In this document: positions 1-8,611 of the stretch, piece after piece
Numbering within the stretch: position 1 is the first letter of the stretch
Layout: the number at the start of each line of letters is the position of its first letter
DNA from: SIAJ01 sp036266155
GTDB lineage: Bacteria; Planctomycetota; Planctomycetia; Gemmatales; Gemmataceae
Length of the DNA stretch: 29,311 nt
Direction of reading: 5' to 3'
NCBI GenBank assembly: GCA_036266155.1
Contig: DATANR010000449.1
Coordinates: forward strand, 1-29,311
Notes under the pieces: model-generated
Seen by the model: the letters and a program-made list of their open reading frames with translations, nothing else
What the model was told of the DNA's origin: nothing
Databases searched by the model: none
Translations under genes and position numbers: made by a program

Positions 1-111
1 CTGATCAGGGAACCAAATCGCGATAGAAAGGACTTCATGGCGTGCTCTCGGTAAGTGAAAGTGGTGAGACACCTTCATCTTCCGAAGCACGCCTACTTCA
101 TCCATTGGGAA

Positions 112-126
112 GCGGGCAAAGCCCGC
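112..126. other. Small GC-rich hairpin upstream of the first gene
   Basis: GCGGGC (112-117) and GCCCGC (121-126) form a perfect 6-bp stem around an AAA loop. No T-tract follows on either strand, so it is only a weak terminator candidate for a gene lying left of the window. Nothing else was recognised in bases 1-155. No clear Shine-Dalgarno sequence precedes the ATG at 156. Confidence 0.3.
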
Positions 127-155
127 CCTGAGGTCTCCGCCCTATTTCAATCCCC

Positions 156-1874
156 ATGCAATCCCTCCTTCTCCTCGCGGCCCTCATCGCTGCTGAGCCC
201 GATAAGCCCTTCGCGATTAGCGTCGTCGACAGCAAGACGAATCGTGGCGTGCCGCTCATCGAATTGAAGACCGTCAACGGTATCCGGCTCGTCGCCGACA
301 GCAACGGCGTCGTTGCCTTCCACGAACCGGGCCTGATGAATGAGACCGTCTTCTTTCACATCGCCGGTCATGGCTATGAGTACCCGAAAGACGGCTTCGG
401 CATCCGCGGCAAGCAGGTGAAGATTGAACCGGGCGGATCGTTCACGTTGAAGGTCGACCGCATCAATATCGCGGAACGGCTCTACCGCATCACCGGCGGC
501 GGGCTCTACCGCGACAGCTTCCTGACCGGGATCAAGGCGCCGATCAAGGAGCCGTTGCTGAATGCTCAGGTGGTCGGGTCGGATAGCGTGATGAACGCGA
601 TCTATCGCGGCAAGCTCCATTGGTTCTGGGGCGACACGTTGCGACCAAGTTATCCGCTCGGCAACTTTCACGTGCCCGGCGCAACTTCTGCCTTGCCGGG
701 TAAGGGCGGCCTCGATCCAGACGTAGGCATCGACCTCACTTACTTCGTCGACGACAAGGGCTTCGCCAAGAAGACCTGCGAGATGCCGGGCAAGGGCCCG
801 ACGTGGTTGACGAGCCTTGTCGTCCTTCCGGGCCCGGACGGCCGCGAGCGGATGTATGGGACCTTCGTGAAGGTCGAGCCGCCGCTCAAGCTCTATTCAC
901 GCGGGCTCGCGGTCTGGGACGACGACAAGCGGCAATTCGAAAAGATCCGCGACATCGACATGGCGGCCCCGATATTCCCAATGGGCCATGCGACCCGACA
1001 CGGGGACCACGTCTACTTCGCGCATCCCTATCCGTTAACCCGCATGCCCGCGACCGGCGAGGCGTTTGCCGACCCGAATGCTTGGGAAACCTTCACGCCG
1101 CTCAAGGACGGCTCGGCGTCGGACCTCGATCGCGATGCCGACGGGAAGCTGCGCTATGCGTGGCGGAAGAAGACACCGGCCGTTGGACCAGCCGAGCAGG
1201 CAAAGCTTGTTTCCGCGGGCAAGATGAAGGCGGCCGAGAGCCCGATCAACCTGCGCGATCGCGATACCGGCAAGCCGGTGACGGCCCACGGCGGTTCCGT
1301 CGCCTGGAACGAATACCGCAAGCGCTGGACGCTCCTGTTCGTCGAACATAACGGCAAGCAATCGTTCCTCGGCGAGGTTTGGTATGCGGAGGCCGACGAG
1401 TTGACCGGCCCGTGGCGCTACGCAGTCAAGGTGGCGACGCACGACCGCATGAGCTTCTACAACCCGAAGCAGCATCCGGAGCTCGCGAAGGAAGGCGGCA
1501 GAGTCATCTACTTCGAGGGCACGTATACGCACGACTTTTCGAGCAATCCGGATGTGACGCCGCGCTACGAGTATAACCAGCTCATGTACCGGCTGGACCT
1601 CGGCGACACGCGAACTGCACTGCCGCGGCCGGTGCCGGGGACGGACTTCATGGCTCTGGATCGACAACTACCTGGATCGATCCCTCTCCCCGATCAACCA
1701 CAGGTTTTCATGTTGCCCGACGACAAGACGGCCCCGGCAGCGACGGTGCCGCTGCACTCGTTCACCAACGGAGAAACGAAGCGCTATGGTGTTGCGGAAA
1801 GGATGGCCGGCTTTGAGCGCAGCAAGCAACCTGTGGGCCGACTGTGGCCGCTGATTCAAGACAACTCAAGGTAG
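156..1874 (+). CDS. Secreted protein, beta-sandwich plus probable beta-propeller (DUF4185-like), function unknown
   Basis: A 572-residue protein starting with a short hydrophobic signal (MQSLLLLAALIAAEP, residues 1-15), so it is probably exported. Residues about 19-105 look like a small beta-sandwich similar to carboxypeptidase regulatory-like domains (VVDSKTNRGVPLIELKTV, then a glycine-rich end). The rest is rich in Trp, Gly and Asp and repeats short strand-turn patterns typical of glycoside-hydrolase-like beta-propellers: WFWGDT near residue 154, and later GSVAWNEYRKRW and GEVWYAEAD. Such proteins are common in planctomycetes and are often annotated as DUF4185-like or hypothetical. No catalytic residues can be assigned, so any carbohydrate role is inference. 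The start is the only one that yields a signal peptide, although no clear Shine-Dalgarno precedes it. Its 3' end overlaps the convergent retropepsin-like gene by 19 bases. Confidence 0.75.
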   Translation: MQSLLLLAALIAAEPDKPFAISVVDSKTNRGVPLIELKTVNGIRLVADSNGVVAFHEPGLMNETVFFHIAGHGYEYPKDGFGIRGKQVKIEPGGSFTLKVDRINIAERLYRITGGGLYRDSFLTGIKAPIKEPLLNAQVVGSDSVMNAIYRGKLHWFWGDTLRPSYPLGNFHVPGATSALPGKGGLDPDVGIDLTYFVDDKGFAKKTCEMPGKGPTWLTSLVVLPGPDGRERMYGTFVKVEPPLKLYSRGLAVWDDDKRQFEKIRDIDMAAPIFPMGHATRHGDHVYFAHPYPLTRMPATGEAFADPNAWETFTPLKDGSASDLDRDADGKLRYAWRKKTPAVGPAEQAKLVSAGKMKAAESPINLRDRDTGKPVTAHGGSVAWNEYRKRWTLLFVEHNGKQSFLGEVWYAEADELTGPWRYAVKVATHDRMSFYNPKQHPELAKEGGRVIYFEGTYTHDFSSNPDVTPRYEYNQLMYRLDLGDTRTALPRPVPGTDFMALDRQLPGSIPLPDQPQVFMLPDDKTAPAATVPLHSFTNGETKRYGVAERMAGFERSKQPVGRLWPLIQDNSR

Positions 1875-2326
1875 CCTGCCAGGTTCCACGGCTGGCCAGC
1901 GATCTCCAACTTGGCGGCATTATCCATCAAAAAGTTCAATCCGAGGATGATGAATCGGTCGTTGTGGAAGGCGAGAGGCGTGCGGACAAACTTCGCGACC
2001 ACGCGCAAGGGCAATGAAGTTGCTAGCCGGACGCGGTCAATGAGGCGGATGCTTGTCTCACCGAAATCGGAAGGAACGCCATTCCAAAGACTCAATTCCG
2101 GATGGCTCGTCCGGATCTGTTTCCAAGCAAACTCACGTCGGAGCGACCAACTCACGACAGAGACTGCAGCACCAGTATCAACAAAGCAATCGACTTGTGG
2201 TCGGAATGTGAATTGCGAATCGATCTCGACAAATGGACGACCGACCGAAACGCTCTGAGCGCCGCTACCCCGCAGGTTGCGAAGCCGGAAGTCCAGCGTA
2301 AAACGGGTAGTCTTTGTAGTATTCAT
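1856..2326 (-). CDS. Small retropepsin-like (clan AA) aspartic protease
   Basis: A 156-residue protein. It carries the catalytic motif of single-domain retropepsin-like proteases, VDTGAAVSVVS, with Asp50-Thr51-Gly52-Ala53. About 75 residues later comes the hydrophobic-hydrophobic-Gly element FIILGLNFL (residues 125-133) that normally packs against the active site. One motif per chain implies that a homodimer would be needed for activity. No signal peptide or membrane segment is visible. The start codon lies inside the upstream DUF5678 gene, overlapping it by 62 bases and without a good ribosome binding site, so translation is probably coupled. The C-terminal end overlaps the convergent secreted-protein gene by 19 bases. 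Family membership rests on motif recognition; substrates are unknown. Confidence 0.75.
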   Translation of the reverse strand: MNTTKTTRFTLDFRLRNLRGSGAQSVSVGRPFVEIDSQFTFRPQVDCFVDTGAAVSVVSWSLRREFAWKQIRTSHPELSLWNGVPSDFGETSIRLIDRVRLATSLPLRVVAKFVRTPLAFHNDRFIILGLNFLMDNAAKLEIAGQPWNLAGYLELS

Positions 2327-2555
2327 CCGGGTGTACTACGGATCGAACGAGGATTGTGGACATATCACACTGGAGGATTCTCGCTGCTTCCGCGGCGACC
2401 GCTTCAGGGTCGTCGCCAGCCGAGATTACCCGCCCAGGCACGGCCACAACCCATTTACCCGCATACTGCCGGCTCAGATCATCGTCATGAGTCACCCAGT
2501 AGGCGCCGTTCGCAGTGTCCCAGTTCAATTCGGGTTGTCCGGTTTCAGTGCTCAT
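2265..2555 (-). CDS. DUF5678 domain protein
   Basis: A 96-residue soluble protein. The core, YAGKWVVAVPGRVISAGDD followed by an acidic/Ala helix (PEAVAAEAARIL) and a final strand (TILVRSV), matches the small DUF5678 fold, a domain of unknown function often found beside proteases or toxin-antitoxin-like genes. The ATG at 2555 was chosen because GGGGAG lies six bases upstream; a longer reading frame to 2624 has no such site. The next gene, the retropepsin-like protease, starts 62 bases before this one stops, which suggests that the two are co-translated and work together. The pairing as a functional unit is inference. Confidence 0.7.
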   Translation of the reverse strand: MSTETGQPELNWDTANGAYWVTHDDDLSRQYAGKWVVAVPGRVISAGDDPEAVAAEAARILQCDMSTILVRSVVHPDEYYKDYPFYAGLPASQPAG

Positions 2556-2561
2556 GAAACA

Positions 2562-2567
2562 CTCCCC
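2562..2567 (-). promoter_or_regulatory. Strong Shine-Dalgarno fixing the DUF5678 start
   Basis: On the minus strand GGGGAG is followed by TGTTTC and then the ATG at 2555. It decides the start of the DUF5678 gene against the longer frame beginning at 2624. Strong sites like this are uncommon in the window. Confidence 0.6.
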
Positions 2568-2658
2568 TAGAGGCTGCTTCCATACTACCTCCGGTTTGCT
2601 AATTACACCAGCGATGCCAGCCAAGCTTTGAACGGAACGTCGGTTCGCGGCGTGACCG

Positions 2659-4023
2659 TTACCGTACAGCCAGCACCGCTCGTCGATAGCGCGTCAGCGG
2701 CGGCTTGCCATCGTCGGACACCGCCAGGACGACGTGGATCGTCTTTCCCTTCGCATCCGCGGGGACGACCACTGCCGCTTCCATCTTGTCGGCGGCTTCG
2801 ACCTTCACGTCGCCCACGTAGTCGCCCGCTTCCTTGTACACAAACCAGTGATACGTGAGTTTGTCGCCATCCGGATCGCTCGAGTCGGCGGCCGAGAGGT
2901 GCGCTCGTTCACTCGGCTTCACATCGAGTCGAACTGCCTTGCCAGTTACATCCATGTTCAAGCCGGCCACTGGCGGATGGTTCGCCTCCTTCGGCGACTT
3001 CACGCACCAATCCATGCGGGCTTGAAACTCATTCTGAAAAGCCGGCCGCCAGCGATAGACGGTGGCCCGCTGATGGTTCTCTTTTCCGACCGTGTCGGGT
3101 GAATCCTCATAACGGCCGCCGGCCACATGCTTGAATCGCCCGCCCCAGCTTCCCCATTCTGGATGTGCTGTGTCGCCGAGACCGACCGGCAAAAAATACA
3201 GCCACGACGGCGTGTCGCCTTCCTTCAGTGTCCCGTGGGGATTCGGCGCCGTCCACGTGTTGGTCGGATAGAGCGCGCCGAGTGCGCCGTGATCTTTGCA
3301 AATGTGCCGATCGACCCACTCGCGGCTCGTCAGCGATTGGTCGCCGCCGAGGTACATGCCGCGATAACCACCCTCGCGGCGATCCTTGCCCTCGGGCGAC
3401 TTGCTCAAAATGAAGAACAGATTGGGGTACTCTTTGTTGATCCACGGTCCCGTGTTGTCCTGGTGTCCGATGGAATACACGCGCAGCTTGGCAACAAAGC
3501 GATCGAGTTCCTCCTGCGTGCGATCGTGACGAACGCGCCAAAGGGCCTGGGCCAGTTCGGTTGATCCGCCCCAGATAACCACGTTCAACGGCCGCTCGTC
3601 AGCTCGATCGACGGCCGAGATGATCCACTTCGAACCCTCCGTGTCCTTGTCCTCACCCAAACTACCCGTGCCGCGGACGGGGTTGCCCGACTTGATGCGG
3701 TCTAGGAGAACCTTGCTCTCGGGAAAATCCGGATGATGTTTGCGGAGGTTCGGCTGAACCTTGCCGTACGCTTCGACAATCTCGCGGATCAACTCCGGCT
3801 TCACGGTCTCCTTTTTCAATTCCCCCTCGATGCCGGCCGCGGATGCGATCAGGCCCTCGATCTCGAATTCATTCGCGTGCACCATGAGCCGAATCATTGA
3901 CTGCTGATCGTCCGGGTCGCCGCCGATGTCGGTCAGGACGAGCAAGCGCGGCTTGTCGCCCGCAATTGCCGGAAGGCTGGCGATCAGCAGCACGATCAGA
4001 GCACGGATGTTCAAGATGCTCAC
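2659..4023 (-). CDS. Secreted DUF1593 protein (nucleoside-hydrolase-like domain plus Sde0182-type C-terminal domain)
   Basis: A 454-residue exported protein. Residues 1-21 form a signal peptide (hydrophobic RALIVLLIASLPAIAG). The nucleoside-hydrolase-like domain starts at once with LLVLTDIGGDPDDQQS (about 28-42), whose Asp cluster is the expected Ca2+/ribose-binding signature of the DUF1593 family; WGGSTELAQAL (about 160-175) fits the same fold. From about residue 350 a PKD/cadherin-like beta domain follows (NHPPVAGLNMDV, then SSDPDGDKLTYHW), as in Sde0182-type cellulose-associated proteins. The start is a GTG whose last bases overlap the TGA of the upstream gene (GTGA), with GGAAG just upstream, so the two genes are translationally coupled. 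Longer frames into the upstream gene would lack the signal peptide. The substrate is unknown, probably a glycoside outside the cytoplasm. Confidence 0.85.
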   Translation of the reverse strand: MSILNIRALIVLLIASLPAIAGDKPRLLVLTDIGGDPDDQQSMIRLMVHANEFEIEGLIASAAGIEGELKKETVKPELIREIVEAYGKVQPNLRKHHPDFPESKVLLDRIKSGNPVRGTGSLGEDKDTEGSKWIISAVDRADERPLNVVIWGGSTELAQALWRVRHDRTQEELDRFVAKLRVYSIGHQDNTGPWINKEYPNLFFILSKSPEGKDRREGGYRGMYLGGDQSLTSREWVDRHICKDHGALGALYPTNTWTAPNPHGTLKEGDTPSWLYFLPVGLGDTAHPEWGSWGGRFKHVAGGRYEDSPDTVGKENHQRATVYRWRPAFQNEFQARMDWCVKSPKEANHPPVAGLNMDVTGKAVRLDVKPSERAHLSAADSSDPDGDKLTYHWFVYKEAGDYVGDVKVEAADKMEAAVVVPADAKGKTIHVVLAVSDDGKPPLTRYRRAVLAVR

Positions 4024-5087
4024 CACTTCTTCCACCACGATTTCTTCGGCTTGTAAGCGGCATCGAAAACGTCCGGCGACACGGGCGTCTTGTCCGTCCA
4101 TTCGCCGGCGCGTGCGAGCTTGCGCAGCTTGATGAAATCCTCGCGAATCTCGTCGATCAACTCGTCGTGCCCCGAGTTCTCGATCGCCAGCTTGGCGAAG
4201 CCGTACGATCCGGATGCATCGATGCCGACGATCAGATCGAGCACACTGCCGGCGGTTGCGGCAATCAGGGCGGCCCGTTGCGGGAAGTTGGGTGCCGGGC
4301 CGCCCGACTGTTCGGTCAACGCGGCTTCGGCGACTTGCGCGGCATGCGCGGCGGCGGTACGCAGGTTGCCGACCGTCTTTCCCTCGGATGCGCACAGTTC
4401 ACCCAAGACGACAGCCTGCTCCACGGCTTCATGATGCTCGTGCGGGGCTTCGGGCCAAGCTTCTTCCCAAAGGGGCAACACTTGCCGAGCGACGCGGGCA
4501 TGAAACGCCACACGCGCCCAATAGGGCAAATCAGCGGCGTGCTGCGCTGGATCGAGTTGGGCCTTCTGCTTCAGGCGGGTAGACGAAAGACCCTCGGTGG
4601 TGGGTCGCTGCCCTTGTTGTTCGACGCCAGCAAACCGGTCGGCATGGACGCGAATGTACTTGGCCAGCGCGGCCGTCAGAGCGTCGCGCGTGTTGATGAA
4701 GTCGCGGTTCAAGGCGCCATTGACTGCATGATTCGCCTTCCCGAACAATTGCACGCGCTCGCGCGGATCCTCCGGAGCGATGCGCTCCGGGAACGCGTCG
4801 AACACCTTGCGCAGGGCCGTCGCCGCCGACGGACAGTCGATGGCCTCATAGGCCGCTTGCGTATGACGATAATCGTGGTCGACGAGCATTCGGTTGGCAA
4901 AGAAACCGTTGAACCCGCGGCTGGTAATCACGGAGTTGGTCAGCCAGATCAACAGAACGGTGCGATGCTCGACCGGTATCGATGGCGGATTGAATGCTTC
5001 GCCATGATGCTCGATCAGCAGCGTGAACAGTCCATTGCACAGGTCGAAGTCGTCCTTGGCCAGGATGGCGGAGAGGCCTTCGGGCAT
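4020..5087 (-). CDS. DUF4375 (DMP19-like) domain protein with helical C-terminal domain
   Basis: A 355-residue protein without signal peptide or membrane segments. Residues about 10-115 resemble DUF4375/DMP19-like proteins: a helix with LLIWLTNSVITSRGFNGFFAN, then a segment matching the family's Ala-Ile/acidic helix and a closing DAFPERI. Residues about 175-330 are almost wholly helical and Ala-rich; the start PYWARVAFHARVARQVLPLW recalls the Imm5 family of immunity proteins, but this is a tentative resemblance. The tail is very basic and aromatic (KPKKSWWKKW). ATG 5087 is the only standard start before the in-frame stop near 5166, and it has no clear Shine-Dalgarno. The gene ends with TGA overlapping the GTG of the DUF1593 gene. 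The 166 bases between it and the sigma-factor gene hold no recognised feature beyond a short GATCGCGATC palindrome. Function unknown. Confidence 0.7.
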   Translation of the reverse strand: MPEGLSAILAKDDFDLCNGLFTLLIEHHGEAFNPPSIPVEHRTVLLIWLTNSVITSRGFNGFFANRMLVDHDYRHTQAAYEAIDCPSAATALRKVFDAFPERIAPEDPRERVQLFGKANHAVNGALNRDFINTRDALTAALAKYIRVHADRFAGVEQQGQRPTTEGLSSTRLKQKAQLDPAQHAADLPYWARVAFHARVARQVLPLWEEAWPEAPHEHHEAVEQAVVLGELCASEGKTVGNLRTAAAHAAQVAEAALTEQSGGPAPNFPQRAALIAATAGSVLDLIVGIDASGSYGFAKLAIENSGHDELIDEIREDFIKLRKLARAGEWTDKTPVSPDVFDAAYKPKKSWWKKW

Positions 5088-5253
5088 GACGGGCGCCCAG
5101 GAGAGATAGGCGAATCGTCCAACATCATGACGAATTCGTGCACCGGACGCAAGCAGTCTATCGTTTTAAGTCGGGCAATTTCGCCGGTGGGACGACACCG
5201 CGAAGCAGTTACTCATTTGCTTTTAATTTGATCGCGATCGTGTAGCACTACTC

Positions 5254-6006
5254 CTACACCTCCGCCAACTCGCCCCGGACCTTCCAATCCGCCGGCAGAA
5301 AATCGCGGACGTGATCCAACAACTCGAGCGCCGCCAATTCCTCCTCGACGCGGCCCGGTGACGGGTCGTCCAATCCTAGTCGAATCTCTTCCACCAGCAA
5401 CTCGGCGAACTTGAGGCGGGCACGTCGCAGCATCTGCCGGCAGGCATCGGGGCGGATCGGTGTGCCGAGTTTGCTCGATAGCTTTTCGGCAAGTTGGTCC
5501 GACGTGTCGTCCGGGAATTCGGTGCGTAGCCGAAGTAACGTGTGGGCTGGATTCTTCGGGTTCGCTTTCTGAACGTCTTTCAAAGCCCCCCAGACGTGGT
5601 CGAGCACGGTCTTTTGCCACGATGCGAGCCACGGATCCCCCGGCGCTTCGGCGCCGGCGATGAGGCCGAGATCGGCTTCGACTGGCTTGCGGCGCGACTG
5701 CTTCTCCCAGAAATTGCGGACCATGTTGCGGGCCGCCGTCTTGAGCAAATCCCGGAAGCGGCCACGCGTCGGGTCGGCGCCGGCGAAGTCGCCCTTCAAC
5801 AGGCGCACAACAATTTCCTGTGCCAACTCGTCGGCATCTTCGCGATTCTTGAGCAACCCGCCGACATAAGCGCGCACGGACTTGGCATAGCGAAGTACGA
5901 GTGCTGCTCGGGCGGCCTGGGCGTTGCGGTCGGTTGTGTGCGCCAGCCGCAGCAGGCTCCATCGCGTGGAGATCGCATCCAGTCGGCCCGGCGTGTCGGG
6001 GTTCAT
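5254..6006 (-). CDS. ECF-family RNA polymerase sigma factor
   Basis: A 250-residue sigma factor. Region 2 lies at about residues 25-95, with the core-binding and -10-recognition helices around KNREDADELAQEIVVRLLKG and GRFRDLLKTAARNMVRNFW. A linker follows, then region 4 at about 165-210 with the helix-turn-helix ending RPDACRQMLRRARLKFAELL. The acidic tail of about 40 residues beyond region 4 is longer than in minimal ECF factors. The ATG overlaps the kinase stop codon (ATGA), so the factor is translated together with the kinase. No anti-sigma factor gene is adjacent. Pairing of ECF-type sigma factors with Ser/Thr kinases is a known planctomycete arrangement, and the kinase probably controls this factor by phosphorylation (inference). 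Confidence 0.85.
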   Translation of the reverse strand: MNPDTPGRLDAISTRWSLLRLAHTTDRNAQAARAALVLRYAKSVRAYVGGLLKNREDADELAQEIVVRLLKGDFAGADPTRGRFRDLLKTAARNMVRNFWEKQSRRKPVEADLGLIAGAEAPGDPWLASWQKTVLDHVWGALKDVQKANPKNPAHTLLRLRTEFPDDTSDQLAEKLSSKLGTPIRPDACRQMLRRARLKFAELLVEEIRLGLDDPSPGRVEEELAALELLDHVRDFLPADWKVRGELAEV

Positions 6007-8570
6007 GGCTTCTTCGTCTCCGCCGGACCAGCTTTGAGTTCGTCCGCCTTTTTCTGCGACTTTTCAAGGAGATCCTTGGCCACTTTCAATAATCGGCCCT
6101 GCGATGGCGTCAATGGGCCGACTTTGGTGACCTCGTCGAACTTCGCAATCGCCACGCCCGCGTAGCGTATCGTCGTCAGATAATCGGCAAGTTTCGCTTC
6201 CTTGGAACCGCGGGCGCCGTCGTGAAAACTCACTGCGAGAAACAGGTTTAGCTCGGCGCTCATCCCAATATCTTTGTCGGCATCAGCGCTGTCCAGCGCT
6301 TCGATAAAACACTTGCGCTGGCCGTCGAGTTTGCCGATCGCGCCGTACGCCCAGCCTAGGCTGGTCAAAGCCACTTCTACACTCTTTCTTTTCGGCTGAT
6401 TGGTCGGGTCATCCCGCGCCTGGTCGCGTGCGAGTGCGACACACTCTTCCAGCAAGGGGACCGCCTCTTTCGGTTTACCGCTCAGGGTCAGACCGCGCCC
6501 CCATTTTTCAAGGGCAATGTACAAGTCACGCCGGATTGACCGCCCATCCGGGTCTGCTTTCACAAGACCGCGCAGGATTTTTGTCGCGGTTTCATAGGCT
6601 TGATTCGCCTTGGGATAGTCCCGTTCATCCGCGACCAAGTCACCGTAGGCATCGAAGTTCACCGCCAATTCGTGTTGGAAGCGCACGTCGTCCCGGCTGA
6701 AGTCAGCGAGGCGGACTGACAAGCGCAGCGCCTCGTCAAAGTGCGTCTTGGCACTGGGGAAGTCGCCGCTAATCGCCTCTTGTTCGGCCACATGTCCAAG
6801 GACCTGAGCAAGGTTCCACGCCGCGAGCCAATCGCCGGGTCGTTCCTGAGCCGCTTGGCGCAGAATGGGCAACAACGAATTGAGGTCGGCCAAACCGCCG
6901 GCTCGGTCGCCGTCGGCAATGCGGAGGTCAGCCAGCCCATAGCGGGCGTCTTGCTCTATTTGCCAACGACTCCTGCCGGTACCAACACTCATTGGCAAGT
7001 CGCGCACGAGTTCGAGCGCTTCGGTGTAATTGGCACGTGCGGACGGCCGATCACCTGTCGCCGCGAACACCTCGGCGAACATGCCGACGCATCGAGCGAG
7101 ATCGAGCGTCGCGTTTACGTCGTCTGGATGAGTCGCTTGGTAGCTGCGGCGCAAAGTCACCGCCTTCTGAAACGTTGCTTTCGCGCCGGCCGTATCGCCG
7201 AGGTTGACCTGTCCCGGAAACCCCTGAACGCGCGCCAATTGTTCATAGGCACTGGCCACTTCAGGAACCGTGACGTCACCCGCGACCTGTTCGTGACCCT
7301 CCATTTGCGACGCGAGTCCGTCGAGATACGGAAGCAATTCGTCGACGAGGGCCTTCTGTGTGGTCGTGCTTCCCTTCAGGCGTGAGAGATTATTCATGTG
7401 CTCGACAAGCAAGTAACGCGCAAGCTGATGGCTGCCGCGGAACATTTGCTCGGAGCGATCGAGTTCGTTCGCGAGGCGATCGTTCGAACGATGTAACCTG
7501 GCGTTGTAGATGATGCCGCCGACGATCATGACCGTCAGCGACAGTGCCGACACCACGAGCAATGCCGCCATCGTCGGGCGACGCTTCGCCCACTTGAGGC
7601 CCTTCTCCCAGAAGCGCGTTGGTCGTGCGATAATGGGCCGGCCTTCGAGGAAGCGATGCAGATCATTAGCGAGGTCGGCGGCCGAGGCATAACGCTTGCG
7701 CGGCAACTTCTCCAGGCACTTCAGACAGATTGTCTCGATGTCTCGGGGCAACCGTGGCTGGAGTTGCCGCGGTGAAATCGGGTCCATCGACAGGACCATC
7801 ATCAGCGTGTTGATGGGGTCCGGCGACTGAAACGGCGGCCGGCCCGTCAATGCTTCGTAGAGTATGGCGCCGAGCGCATAGACATCGACGCCGGGCCCGA
7901 GCTTCGACACGACGCCCGACGCTTGCTCCGGCGCCATGTATGCCGGCGTGCCGAGGATATCGCCCGTGCGCGTCAAGCCGGCGCTCGCGTCCATGCGCTT
8001 GGCGAGCCCGAAGTCGGCGACGAGAGGACGGAACGCGGAGTGTGAGGTGCGGAGCGCGGTATGAAGTGTTTCCGACACGACCGTGTTCTCGGACTTCGAC
8101 TCGGCATTGGCCAGCAAGATATTCCCGGGCTTCAGATCTCGGTGCAAAATGCCATGCTCGTGGCAGTGCTGAATCGCGCGCGCGACGGGCTCCAAAAGCG
8201 CGGCTGCTTCACGAGGCGGGATCGGCTTGCCGTCGAGCGCGCGCGACAGCGTGCCACCAGCGACGTACTCCATGACGAAATACGGGCGGCCGTCGACTTC
8301 ACCTGCATGGTGGACAGGCAGCACATTCGGATGGCGAATTGCAGCGACGGCTGTGATTTCCGATCGGAATCGCTCGATGATGTCGGCGTCGGCTCCCGGA
8401 AAGAGCGTCTTGATCGCCACTTCACGGCCAAGACGCGCATCCTTCGCAAGATAGACGCAGCCCATGCCGCCGCGACCAAGCAGGCGCACGATCTCGTAAT
8501 CAGGGACACGCGGGAAGGCGTCGCCCGACGGCGCAAGAGTACCGTTCGTCTGCGAAATGGTCGTGGACAT
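6003..8570 (-). CDS. Membrane Ser/Thr protein kinase with C-terminal TPR region
   Basis: An 855-residue PknB-type kinase. The kinase domain spans residues about 25-310: glycine loop GRGGMG (32-37), ATP-binding Lys54 in VAIK, catalytic HRD (143-145), DFG (186-188) and MAPEQ (212-216), so all key residues are present. One membrane helix lies at about 332-354. The C-terminal 480 residues contain helical, Ala/Leu-rich TPR-like repeats from about residue 430, probably outside the cytoplasm, acting as a sensor or protein-binding part. Between the catalytic loop and DFG there are 32 residues where about 9 are usual; part of this insert comes from a low-complexity repeat (see 8029-8068). The gene follows the MutS-like gene by 41 bases and overlaps the sigma-factor start (ATGA). 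The ATG at 8570 has only a weak GAG upstream. Confidence 0.92.
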   Translation of the reverse strand: MSTTISQTNGTLAPSGDAFPRVPDYEIVRLLGRGGMGCVYLAKDARLGREVAIKTLFPGADADIIERFRSEITAVAAIRHPNVLPVHHAGEVDGRPYFVMEYVAGGTLSRALDGKPIPPREAAALLEPVARAIQHCHEHGILHRDLKPGNILLANAESKSENTVVSETLHTALRTSHSAFRPLVADFGLAKRMDASAGLTRTGDILGTPAYMAPEQASGVVSKLGPGVDVYALGAILYEALTGRPPFQSPDPINTLMMVLSMDPISPRQLQPRLPRDIETICLKCLEKLPRKRYASAADLANDLHRFLEGRPIIARPTRFWEKGLKWAKRRPTMAALLVVSALSLTVMIVGGIIYNARLHRSNDRLANELDRSEQMFRGSHQLARYLLVEHMNNLSRLKGSTTTQKALVDELLPYLDGLASQMEGHEQVAGDVTVPEVASAYEQLARVQGFPGQVNLGDTAGAKATFQKAVTLRRSYQATHPDDVNATLDLARCVGMFAEVFAATGDRPSARANYTEALELVRDLPMSVGTGRSRWQIEQDARYGLADLRIADGDRAGGLADLNSLLPILRQAAQERPGDWLAAWNLAQVLGHVAEQEAISGDFPSAKTHFDEALRLSVRLADFSRDDVRFQHELAVNFDAYGDLVADERDYPKANQAYETATKILRGLVKADPDGRSIRRDLYIALEKWGRGLTLSGKPKEAVPLLEECVALARDQARDDPTNQPKRKSVEVALTSLGWAYGAIGKLDGQRKCFIEALDSADADKDIGMSAELNLFLAVSFHDGARGSKEAKLADYLTTIRYAGVAIAKFDEVTKVGPLTPSQGRLLKVAKDLLEKSQKKADELKAGPAETKKP
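8029..8068. repeat. Low-complexity repeat tract inserted in the kinase gene
   Basis: On the minus strand the tract repeats units of the form CTCCGCAC/CTCACACTCCGC and encodes THTALRTSHSAFR-like residues (about 169-181) in the kinase. Such TCCGCACTCCGC-type arrays are familiar as intergenic low-complexity repeats in planctomycetes. Here the tract is in frame, between the catalytic HRD loop and the DFG motif, and lengthens that loop without destroying the conserved residues. Confidence 0.55.
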
Positions 8571-8611
8571 GAACTCGTCGACTAATGTAGGAATCGACCG
8601 CGATTATACCG

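Noticed and set aside
4024..4395. N-terminal extension of the DUF1593 protein
   Set aside because: It would run through the upstream gene in another frame and bury the signal peptide. The GTG at 4023 with GGAAG and GTGA overlap fits better.
3897..5231. 444-codon plus-strand frame
   Set aside because: It lies opposite the DUF4375-type and DUF1593 genes and has no recognisable motif. The opposite strand has domains and coupled starts.
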